A DNA stretch of 40,596 nucleotides from a virus, in IMG/VR virus record IMGVR_UViG_3300028569_000071, positions 1 through 40,596 of that record, one strand, 5' to 3'. Of this stretch, positions 17,446-23,690 are shown piece after piece. Both the position numbers and the translations under genes were made by a program. The first letter of the stretch is position 1. Each line of letters starts with the position of its first letter. The notes under the pieces were generated by a model. It was not told where the DNA came from and made no database searches. It saw nothing but the letters and a program-made list of their open reading frames with translations.

Positions 17446-18585
17446 TTATTTTATTTTTTCAAATTTATCTCCTTGTAATTCATAAAGATTTGAAGATGAA
17501 AAAGCTGTTGCTTTAGTCATCACTATAGCTTCATTATTCTTGATGCCAAACATTGTTCTATCTCCTCTATAAGCTGCTGTTAAATATGGTTGGTAATCAC
17601 CTCCAGGCAATTCTGGAGGGGTAAGTTCATGTTCTGCTGTTAATTCATATGTATTACCTGAGGTAGATTCTAGTTTTATTTTTCCTTGTAATATGATATT
17701 AACATTGTCTGGTCCATTATTTTCACCATATTTAGGACCATATATTAGTTTTCGTATTAATTCATCATCTTTTATAGGAGATATGAATCTTGAGGCTCTA
17801 GGTAAACCTTGACCAGGATTATTTTCTTCAACCCATTTTTCTAAAGCTTGATTGAATTTTTTAACTTCAGGATGATCAGCATACATTGTATATCCACTCC
17901 ATCTTATAAAATCATTAGCAGTGGGACCTTTTCCTCCTGCTTTTTTATGAGATATAAAAACTACAGGTTTATTGTCTTTGTCAATTAAGTTAAAATCAGA
18001 TTTAGGAACCCCAGATTGAGATTCAGCTTTAATAATATCTTTATAAATTTTATTTCCTACTTTAATATCAATAGGACCTCCATTTTCCTCAACTAATTTT
18101 AGAATTTGGTTATTTAGTATTTGCAGGTTAGCATCTTCAACAACAGTTCCTGAACCTTTTCCTTTACCACCAAAATAAGAGTCTTTTAAAAGATCAGAAA
18201 TACTATATTGTTTTCCTGTGTCATCTTTAAAGAAGGGAAAGGTGTTTACATTTCCTGATGATAAATTTTTGATAGCATTATCATCTTGGGATAGGAATAC
18301 ATCAGAATGTTCTGGGTTGGTAAATTGGAGAGGGGTTGATTCTCCATCAACTAGATTAAAAGGTAATTTTTCTTCTATTTTTCTAGCTAGGTCTGCAAAT
18401 CTGTATCCTCCTCTTTTCTTTAAATCAAAAAAAGTAAGGGTTTTAAAATTATTCTCGTTCAAACTAAAACCTATTTTATTTAATTCAGTTTCCAACAATA
18501 AAATATCCTGTTCATCATTGATGTCAGGATATCCTTTTGGGAATTTATATGATATATTATGTAGAAACTTTGTGATTGGGTCCAT
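17446..18585 (-). CDS. Conserved phage protein with nuclease-like D...SHK motif
   Basis: This 379-aa protein is a type I recognise from T4-like phages, with no established function. The N-terminus MDPITKFLHN closely resembles MNPISQYLVN of the 948-aa protein. A GGKGKGSGTVVED segment (139-151) is followed by PKSDFNLIDKDNKPVVFISHK (194-214). E150, D197 and K214 would fit a PD-(D/E)XK-type active site in which the usual Glu before x-Lys is replaced, but this is a pattern guess. A Gly/Pro-rich C-terminal region follows (ELTAEHELTPPELPGGDYQP). It overlaps the upstream stop by one base (TAATG). Confidence 0.75.
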   Translation of the reverse strand: MDPITKFLHNISYKFPKGYPDINDEQDILLLETELNKIGFSLNENNFKTLTFFDLKKRGGYRFADLARKIEEKLPFNLVDGESTPLQFTNPEHSDVFLSQDDNAIKNLSSGNVNTFPFFKDDTGKQYSISDLLKDSYFGGKGKGSGTVVEDANLQILNNQILKLVEENGGPIDIKVGNKIYKDIIKAESQSGVPKSDFNLIDKDNKPVVFISHKKAGGKGPTANDFIRWSGYTMYADHPEVKKFNQALEKWVEENNPGQGLPRASRFISPIKDDELIRKLIYGPKYGENNGPDNVNIILQGKIKLESTSGNTYELTAEHELTPPELPGGDYQPYLTAAYRGDRTMFGIKNNEAIVMTKATAFSSSNLYELQGDKFEKIK

Positions 18586-19034
18586 TATATTTCTTCTTCA
18601 GGTGCCTCTTCCTCTGTTGGTGGTTCTTCAATTGATGTATCTGCTGGTGTTGTTTCCTCATCCTTAGATTCTTTAGGCCCGTATCTTAATATTCTAGCTA
18701 TAGCTTCAATTGCATGTTGTTCTTCAGCTAAATTTAATAAATAATATCGTTTTCCCAAAACAATTGCAACCCAACTTCTTCCATTCCATTCAAGATAAAA
18801 ATCTTGATCATTTTTCAAATTTATACGGAATGTAGTTGGTTTTGGAGCTACCCAATCTATAGAAGATAAGAAATTATCAAAATCTGAGGTCAATAAGTCT
18901 ACTATGACTTTTTTAAGCTCAGGAAATTTAGTTAATTCATCATATTCTTGAGAAATAAGATTAACTTTCTTTTTTTCTCCTTTGATGACCTTAACTAAGG
19001 TTTTGATTTTTTCTTTTAGTTCTAGTTCGGTCAT
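18585..19034 (-). CDS. Small conserved phage protein, unknown function
   Basis: The 149-aa product has a helical N-terminus, then a central block SSIDWVAPKPTTFRI followed by DFYLEWNGRSWVAIVLGKRYYLLN, which looks like a small antiparallel sheet. The C-terminal 35 residues are disordered and extremely acidic (many Glu, Pro and Thr). I recognise the central block from other phage genomes but know no function. It overlaps both neighbours (ATGA with the gene upstream, TAATG downstream), so it belongs to a coupled operon. Confidence 0.7.
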   Translation of the reverse strand: MTELELKEKIKTLVKVIKGEKKKVNLISQEYDELTKFPELKKVIVDLLTSDFDNFLSSIDWVAPKPTTFRINLKNDQDFYLEWNGRSWVAIVLGKRYYLLNLAEEQHAIEAIARILRYGPKESKDEETTPADTSIEEPPTEEEAPEEEI

Positions 19035-20206
19035 CTATTCTTTAGTTTATTTAAGATAATTTCAGCTAATCCTTCAGTTGGATTTTCAGCGCTTAATTTA
19101 GCAGCTACAGCCATCTGGCGTTTCTTTTCTTTTGATTTATCTTTAAACTGTGGAGCATCACTCTTGGCAAAATCTTTAATATATTTTTTCATTGGTGTTT
19201 TTGCTGTGAGTTTTTCATCTAAATATGGTTTTAAAATTTTTTTAGCAGCTTCAATATTACCATCATTCATAGCTTTTCTAGCTTGTTTGATGTTGTTTTG
19301 GTCTTCAGCTGATTTATTTTTGTTTGATGCTTTTTGAATATCAGCTGCTAATTTATCAATTTCGCCTACTTCATCTTCCATTATTGGAGCATCATCAATT
19401 ACTTCTTCACTAGAAGCAATACCCACCATAGCATCAACTTGAGGTTCTTTTAATTCAAACTCAAGATAATGTTTAGCTGAAGACATCATACTTGCTGCTT
19501 TGATAATTTTGGCCTGCCACCAATGTGGGAAATCTACCTCACCTTGACCCTCAAATCTATCTACCATTTGGTATAATTCCATAGCGTATTTTCCTATTTT
19601 ATATAGGTCAGCTTTTAACATATGGGGTTCATCATCTGTATGACCTAGGTCTAGATCTTCATCTAAGTTTAATGGAGATGTTTCTATAGAAAAATAATAT
19701 CCTTGCAAACCAGTTTCACCTTCTAATTCTTGGTTTAAATAGAATTCAGTACTATCAGCATCTGCTTGATCTTGTACCTGAAAGTAAAAAGTTTTAAACT
19801 CGTCACTTATCTCAAATGGATAAAAATCTGAGTTGGATTCAAAATGTTCTTTAGCTCTTTCAAATTCGTTAGGATCTTTAAAAGTTAAAGCTAAAGTATC
19901 TACTTCTTCAGAGTATTCTTTAAGTTTAACACCTCTGCCTTTTAAGATATCGGCTTTAGTTACTTTACCATCTCCAGTTAAATCAGGAAATTCTTTTTTT
20001 TCACTTAAAGCCTGATGGATTATTTCTCGGATTCTATTTTCTTTCATTTCTGTTGAATTTAATGCGGTTTTAAGGGCTCGACCATGGATTACTTTTTCAG
20101 CATCAGGACCATATCTTTTGATTAAATCTTTAACATTTTTAATCATGTTAAATTTAACCTGGTTATATTTGGTTTGGTCAAATTTTTGTCCTGATAATGT
20201 ACCCAT
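19031..20206 (-). CDS. Mosaic helical protein with EF-hand-like calcium loop
   Basis: This 391-aa protein strings together motifs familiar from phage proteins of unknown function. Residues 57-69 are an amphipathic helix (NRIREIIHQALSE). Residues 75-86 form a calcium-loop pattern (D75, T77, D79, T83, D86: DLTGDGKVTKAD). Residues 189-255 contain HTDDEPHMLKADLYKIGKYA and GQGEVDFPHWWQAKII, a helical block. The C-terminus has an Ala/Lys/Asn-rich repeat-like helix region and KSDAPQFKDKSKEKKRQMA. The product is strongly acidic in the middle and basic at the end. Calcium binding is an inference from the loop alone. An internal or structural virion protein is plausible. Confidence 0.75.
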   Translation of the reverse strand: MGTLSGQKFDQTKYNQVKFNMIKNVKDLIKRYGPDAEKVIHGRALKTALNSTEMKENRIREIIHQALSEKKEFPDLTGDGKVTKADILKGRGVKLKEYSEEVDTLALTFKDPNEFERAKEHFESNSDFYPFEISDEFKTFYFQVQDQADADSTEFYLNQELEGETGLQGYYFSIETSPLNLDEDLDLGHTDDEPHMLKADLYKIGKYAMELYQMVDRFEGQGEVDFPHWWQAKIIKAASMMSSAKHYLEFELKEPQVDAMVGIASSEEVIDDAPIMEDEVGEIDKLAADIQKASNKNKSAEDQNNIKQARKAMNDGNIEAAKKILKPYLDEKLTAKTPMKKYIKDFAKSDAPQFKDKSKEKKRQMAVAAKLSAENPTEGLAEIILNKLKNR

Positions 20207-20272
20207 TATGTGATTTTTTATTTTTATGTTATGATGTTATGGTTTTAAGATCTTCTAGGTTATCAGATTTTT

Positions 20273-20575
20273 TCATGCAATTCTATAATTTATTTTTTCT
20301 AATTCATCCTCAAATTCATATAAAGTATCATCTCTTTCATCCATAGCTTGTGATTCACTTCCCATTCCCTTAGCTGCTTTAAAGGCACTTTTCATAGCTG
20401 ATTCAATTTCTTTTTTTAACTTTAAAACTTCAGCTTTTTTATTTGCTGGGCCTATCAATTCAGCACCGGTGTATAACTCTATAGTTATTTCTTCATTTTC
20501 ATTTAATATTTTAGAGATTTCTTCTTTCAATAGCTTACCTTCAGCTAAATATTTTCTTAAATCAAAGTTGTCCAT
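20273..20575 (-). CDS. Small protein with capsid-targeting-like N-terminus
   Basis: I start at the ATG at 20575 (100 aa); the longer frame would begin at a TTG with a low-complexity Lys/Asn leader. The N-terminus MDNFDLRKYLAEGKLLKEE is a type I have seen repeatedly at the start of small T4-like phage proteins, and LAE at 10-12 fits the gp21 cleavage consensus. The rest is helical and charged (VLKLKKEIESAMKSAFKAAK, then a Glu/Asp-rich end). Function unknown. It resembles the design of T4 internal proteins, which have a short cleaved leader and a small charged body. Confidence 0.75.
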   Translation of the reverse strand: MDNFDLRKYLAEGKLLKEEISKILNENEEITIELYTGAELIGPANKKAEVLKLKKEIESAMKSAFKAAKGMGSESQAMDERDDTLYEFEDELEKINYRIA

Positions 20576-20594
20576 TTTGTTTTTGTTTTTATGT

Positions 20595-20765
20595 TTATTT
20601 TTTATCTTCAGCAACTGATGCTTTTTTATATTCAGTTACTAGTTTTTTAATTTCACCTAATGCTTTGCGAGCTCTACCATGAGCAGCTTTAGATGGTTTT
20701 GAATGTTCAGATTTAGCTTCAAATAATAAAGATTCAATTTTGTCAAAAATTTCTTGTGTATTCAT
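20595..20765 (-). CDS. Histone H1-like (Hc1-type) small basic protein
   Basis: This short gene has an ATG at 20763-20765 and a TAA stop at 20595-20597 and encodes 56 aa. The sequence fills the space between two real genes exactly: 20 bases before one start, 15 bases after the other stop. The product is helical and Lys-rich. Its second half, KAAHGRARKALGEIKKLV, matches the pattern of the Hc1-type histone H1-like proteins common in Bacteroidota (a conserved 'RARKAL..IKKL' stretch). Such proteins bind and compact DNA. A role in condensing packaged or replicating phage DNA is an inference. The family also supports a Bacteroidota-type host. Confidence 0.75.
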   Translation of the reverse strand: MNTQEIFDKIESLLFEAKSEHSKPSKAAHGRARKALGEIKKLVTEYKKASVAEDKK

Positions 20766-20779
20766 AATTTTTATTTTTT

Positions 20780-21358
20780 TTAGTTCATGTCAGTTTCTTG
20801 TCCAACGATATGGACACGAGTATAGAAAGTAATAGTATTACCAATTTGGTCAACAAGTTTTTCATCACCTAATGTTTTGGCTCCATCCAAAGCAGTTTTA
20901 AGAGAATCTAGGATATCATCTGGGTTACCTTGAGGTGTTTCTTCAGTTGGCATTTCTTCAGTATCTACTGTTTCAGTGTCTTCAATTTCAACGTCCTCTT
21001 CTTCTTTTTCATCTTTTTTGGCCTCAGCTAAAGCCATTTCCCTAATCATGTTTTTGAAGTCTGATTTAGAGATACGTGAAATGTTTTCATTCATCATTAG
21101 AGAATCAACATATTCTTTGGCTAGATCATGTATTTTTCCTTTTTTAAACATATTATCACTAATAAATTTATCTATTTCTTCTGAGGGTAAACCTGCATCT
21201 TTCAGTATATTTCTAGCCATTAATATTGGAGATGATGCATTTTTATCATACCCTATAGGATCAGAAAACATACCTGTTTCATCTATTTTTGATTCTTGAA
21301 CCAAACCTGCAATTTTTTGCATACGTTTGAATTCTTCGCTTAATATTTGTTTTTTCAT
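20780..21358 (-). CDS. Acidic helical protein with LSEEFKRMQKIAGL leader
   Basis: The 192-aa product begins MKKQILSEEFKRMQKIAGLVQES, an N-terminus I recognise from numerous phage proteins of unknown role. LSE at 6-8 fits the gp21 cleavage consensus. The 'FKRMQKIAGL' stretch is similar to the C-terminal RFKKIAGI of the scaffold protein, suggesting a shared binding peptide. The middle has a helix FKNMIREMALAEA (101-113) of the type found in four other proteins here. A Glu/Thr/Asp-rich linker (about 116-145) precedes a final helical domain (DDILDSLKTALDGAK). No enzyme motif is visible. Packaging into the prohead is a reasonable inference. Confidence 0.75.
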   Translation of the reverse strand: MKKQILSEEFKRMQKIAGLVQESKIDETGMFSDPIGYDKNASSPILMARNILKDAGLPSEEIDKFISDNMFKKGKIHDLAKEYVDSLMMNENISRISKSDFKNMIREMALAEAKKDEKEEEDVEIEDTETVDTEEMPTEETPQGNPDDILDSLKTALDGAKTLGDEKLVDQIGNTITFYTRVHIVGQETDMN

Positions 21359-21381
21359 ATCTGTATTTTATTATATATATG

Positions 21382-22008
21382 TTATGATCTTTTTTCAGTT
21401 TGGTAATATAGATAACTAGATAATAGTGAACCTATAACACCTATTTTTTGACGAATAAATATCCATTCATCTTTTGTGAATTTGTGAGGTTTTTTAGTAA
21501 ATGAAATAGATAATACTCCTATAAATTTATCATCTAAATCATGCAAAGCCCAAGTGTACCATGATTTAACCTCATATTCTTTAACCATATTTTGAAGTCC
21601 AAATTCATCATCCTCAGGATAGTTTATCAAGGCTATCTCTCCATCTTTATGAAGTTTGGATATAATTTTAGAAAATAATGATACTGGGATATTTTGGAAT
21701 GTATTTTGGATTGATGGAGTTTCTGAGGATACTTTTTCATAAAAAATAGAGAATTTTTGTATTGAACGGCCTGTAGGGTAAAAATGTCCTCCATTATGGA
21801 ATTGGGCTAACCAAACTCGGTCACACTCAAGTTCATCCATTATAATATCTAGCTGGTTATCTATCCGTTCATTAAATTCAATGGCGGCAGTTAATTCAGA
21901 GGGTTTTTTATCTTTTTTATGTAGACGATTTTTAACCCATTCTAGGGCTATAGGGCCTATAACAGCGGTAATAAAGGCTACAATTACAGTAATAATTCCA
22001 GTTGTCAT
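21382..22008 (-). CDS. Membrane-anchored GAF-like domain protein
   Basis: This 208-aa protein has one N-terminal transmembrane helix (about 4-25, IITVIVAFITAVIGPIALEWV) and a basic stop (NRLHKKDKK). The rest resembles a GAF-type sensor domain: helix IDNQLDIIMDELECDRVWLAQFHNG, then strands around KFSIFYEKV, GEIALINYPE and FIGVLSISFTKKP, ending in a helix. GAF domains bind small ligands or mediate dimerisation. No output domain is attached, so it may sense or bind something at the host membrane. It overlaps the upstream gene as ATGA. The GAF call comes from the pattern of strands and is moderately secure. Confidence 0.7.
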   Translation of the reverse strand: MTTGIITVIVAFITAVIGPIALEWVKNRLHKKDKKPSELTAAIEFNERIDNQLDIIMDELECDRVWLAQFHNGGHFYPTGRSIQKFSIFYEKVSSETPSIQNTFQNIPVSLFSKIISKLHKDGEIALINYPEDDEFGLQNMVKEYEVKSWYTWALHDLDDKFIGVLSISFTKKPHKFTKDEWIFIRQKIGVIGSLLSSYLYYQTEKRS

Positions 22009-22574
22009 TTTTTTAATGAATTTAAATAGTTAATGGTTTCTTCTAAGTTCTCTATAACTTTTTTATTTGAACCCCCACCCCAACTTTCAACGTCACCTTG
22101 TTCTGTTATAAATGAACTATTTGAATCATTAACTTGCTCTTCAACCCAATCCTTAAAATCAATTATGAAATGTTCAATATCTGAATTGTGGATATTTTTA
22201 TGGTATTCTTCCCATGCTCCTATTCTTTTTAATTCAGTTTCAAAGTCTATAACACAATCAAAACATTTTTTATGTATGTTGTAATAATCTTTATCAAAAC
22301 GTTTTTTCATTAAATTATTACATGAAGGACAAAATAAGGGAGTTAGATGTGCTTTTTTAGCTTTATCTAACTTAGTTATATTTTGTTTTATACCATTTGT
22401 AATAGTCCATTTTTTCCCGTTTTCTTCCCATACATCTCCTTCTTCATGGTATTGTGCGACTTTACTATAGCCTACTTGAATACCTGTTTTATCCCCATAT
22501 TTTTTGGTGATTAGGTTTCTTAATCGAGCTATATCTTTTTCCTTGAACTGTTTATTTAAAATACTTTCCGCCAT
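22005..22574 (-). CDS. Zn-ribbon protein, unknown function
   Basis: The 189-aa product contains a four-Cys zinc ribbon: CPSC (82-85) and CFDC (104-107), with 18 residues between. Before it lies a conserved-looking stretch (GDVWEENGKKWTITNGIKQNITKLDKAK). After it is a helical segment (RIGAWEEYHKNIHNSDIEHFIIDFKDWVEEQV). I recognise the arrangement from other T4-like phages but know no function. The C-terminus has a short Gly-rich WGGGSNKK linker before a final helix. It is coupled to the downstream GAF-like gene by an ATGA overlap. Confidence 0.7.
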   Translation of the reverse strand: MAESILNKQFKEKDIARLRNLITKKYGDKTGIQVGYSKVAQYHEEGDVWEENGKKWTITNGIKQNITKLDKAKKAHLTPLFCPSCNNLMKKRFDKDYYNIHKKCFDCVIDFETELKRIGAWEEYHKNIHNSDIEHFIIDFKDWVEEQVNDSNSSFITEQGDVESWGGGSNKKVIENLEETINYLNSLKK

Positions 22575-22583
22575 AACTGAGGT

Positions 22584-23132
22584 TTATAATTTAGGTACAA
22601 CTTGTATATTTAATATATATTTTTTTCTTATGTTATCAAACAGATTGAACGGAGTAGGCATATACATTTCTTCTGGGTTATCATGCCAATCTTGTTCCCA
22701 CTGTGGTCTATTGCGGTATGGTACTGATTTTAGATGAATAGAGCCATTACGCTTAACATACCAAGTGTGGTATCTCAAATCAACCAATTGTAATGTTGAA
22801 TCTGTAGGGTGGTAATAAAGCAATCCATTGTATTTTGCAGCCACACTTAACCAGTTATATAGACTGTCAATATTGGTATTTAATACAATTGTAGTTTCAG
22901 TGGTTTGTTCTATTTTCTCTCTCTGAGCAGTAAACACCCTGTTAATCTCATCAGCCTGAGATTTCAACATTATAACTACAGTGTCTTTGCGTATTACCTT
23001 AGTTATCGGATATTGCGCCGATAGTGAATTTTTTGCCATCCCCAAGATCGTCATCATCATCACGCTTACGAGTAGGGGCAGGTGTTGAAGTTGCTTCTTC
23101 AACAATTGAGTCAAGTTGGTGAATTTGTTCAT
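22584..23132 (-). CDS. Probable envelope protein overlapping the previous gene; start uncertain
   Basis: The open frame is 182 aa from the ATG at 23132, which would overlap the upstream gene by 134 bases in another frame. Later ATGs at 23060 and 23039 give shorter overlaps. The long version has a signal-like N-terminus: two Lys, then LPLLVSVMMMTILGMA and a possible cleavage near SLSAQ. Part of that hydrophobic run comes from the Asp codon repeat of the overlapping gene, so it may be fortuitous. The body has ITKVIRKDTVVIML, a helix and an aromatic-rich C-terminus. It has no Cys, so it is not a lipoprotein. A spanin-like lysis role is possible given the overlap and neighbours. Confidence 0.6.
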   Translation of the reverse strand: MNKFTNLTQLLKKQLQHLPLLVSVMMMTILGMAKNSLSAQYPITKVIRKDTVVIMLKSQADEINRVFTAQREKIEQTTETTIVLNTNIDSLYNWLSVAAKYNGLLYYHPTDSTLQLVDLRYHTWYVKRNGSIHLKSVPYRNRPQWEQDWHDNPEEMYMPTPFNLFDNIRKKYILNIQVVPKL

Positions 23133-23340
23133 CTTTCTGTTTAATTACTTGTTTAAGTTGTTTTGTTGTTGCAACTAGAGTATCATTGGTATGCTTGATC
23201 TCTGTATTTTCCTTAACTAATTCAACTGCTGTTTCTACAGTTTTGTGATGTTTTTGTCCAACAGTACCTAGTTGACCTAAAACTAAAGCTAGGCCTCCAC
23301 CTAGGATACCTAGCATTGCTGTACCTTTACCTATTTTCAT
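22999..23340 (-). CDS. Small membrane-anchored coiled-coil protein
   Basis: This 113-aa protein has an N-terminal hydrophobic helix (about 8-24, AMLGILGGGLALVLGQL) followed by a long predicted coiled coil (about 28-82, KTVETAVELVKENTEIKH through IKQKDEQIHQLDSI). A Pro/Thr linker, a run of five Asp and a short tail follow. Single-helix anchor plus periplasmic coiled coil is the topology of an inner-membrane spanin, and the next gene starts inside it, as in Rz/Rz1 pairs. It overlaps the upstream gene as ATGA. Function remains unproven. Confidence 0.65.
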   Translation of the reverse strand: MKIGKGTAMLGILGGGLALVLGQLGTVGQKHHKTVETAVELVKENTEIKHTNDTLVATTKQLKQVIKQKDEQIHQLDSIVEEATSTPAPTRKRDDDDDLGDGKKFTIGAISDN

Positions 23341-23657
23341 TTTTTACGGGTTGTAGTTCGTGATCGAGTTGTAGTACGCTTTGGGGTTGATTCCTCTAAG
23401 ATAAGATCTTTTAAGTCTCGAAGTGCCTCTGTATTGTTATCAATACTTGTTTTTAGGTGTTGCTGGTCACCTCTAATATACTCAGTCATTTCTTTTTGAA
23501 GATCATCCACTTGTTTTTTAAGGATATCCTCTGATTGTAGTTGGCGCTTCAACATAAACCACAATGCTGAGCCTAGACCTAATGTAATTACACCTAATGC
23601 TCCATATTGGGATAATGTTTCAAAAACACCTAACGATTCTGCTTGTAGTAGTATCAT
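23337..23657 (-). CDS. Small membrane protein with coiled coil, BhlA/holin-like topology
   Basis: The 106-aa product has one transmembrane segment (about 16-36, YGALGVITLGLGSALWFML). A charged coiled coil follows (KRQLQSEDILKKQVDDLQKEM), then a helix (DNNTEALRDLKDLI), and the protein ends in a very basic Thr/Arg tail (TTTRSRTTTRKK). Short N-terminal anchor plus coiled coil resembles holin-like or spanin-like phage proteins. It is first in a run of three overlapping envelope genes (23657 to 22584), the best candidate lysis cluster here, but no endolysin is recognised next to it. Confidence 0.6.
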   Translation of the reverse strand: MILLQAESLGVFETLSQYGALGVITLGLGSALWFMLKRQLQSEDILKKQVDDLQKEMTEYIRGDQQHLKTSIDNNTEALRDLKDLILEESTPKRTTTRSRTTTRKK

Positions 23658-23677
23658 TTAAGTAAAATTTAGTTCAA

Positions 23678-23686
23678 TCATATGTA
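23678..23686 (-). promoter_or_regulatory. TACATATGA variant of the intergenic motif
   Basis: A one-base variant of the TACATATAA motif lies 21 bases before the ATG of the 106-aa membrane protein. Confidence 0.2.
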
Positions 23687-23690
23687 TGTA

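Noticed and set aside
20229-20276. 15-codon frame (MKKSDNLEDLKTITS) overlapping the upstream stop as ATGA
   Set aside because: The overlap is suggestive, but it is too short to support as a gene without expression or conservation data.
20576-20614. TTG start for the 100-aa protein
   Set aside because: The extra residues are low-complexity Lys/Asn, while the ATG at 20575 begins a recognised N-terminus.
22584-23340. Classical Rz/Rz1 spanin pair
   Set aside because: Overlap and topology are suggestive, but the second protein has no Cys for lipid attachment, so I report only a possible lysis role.
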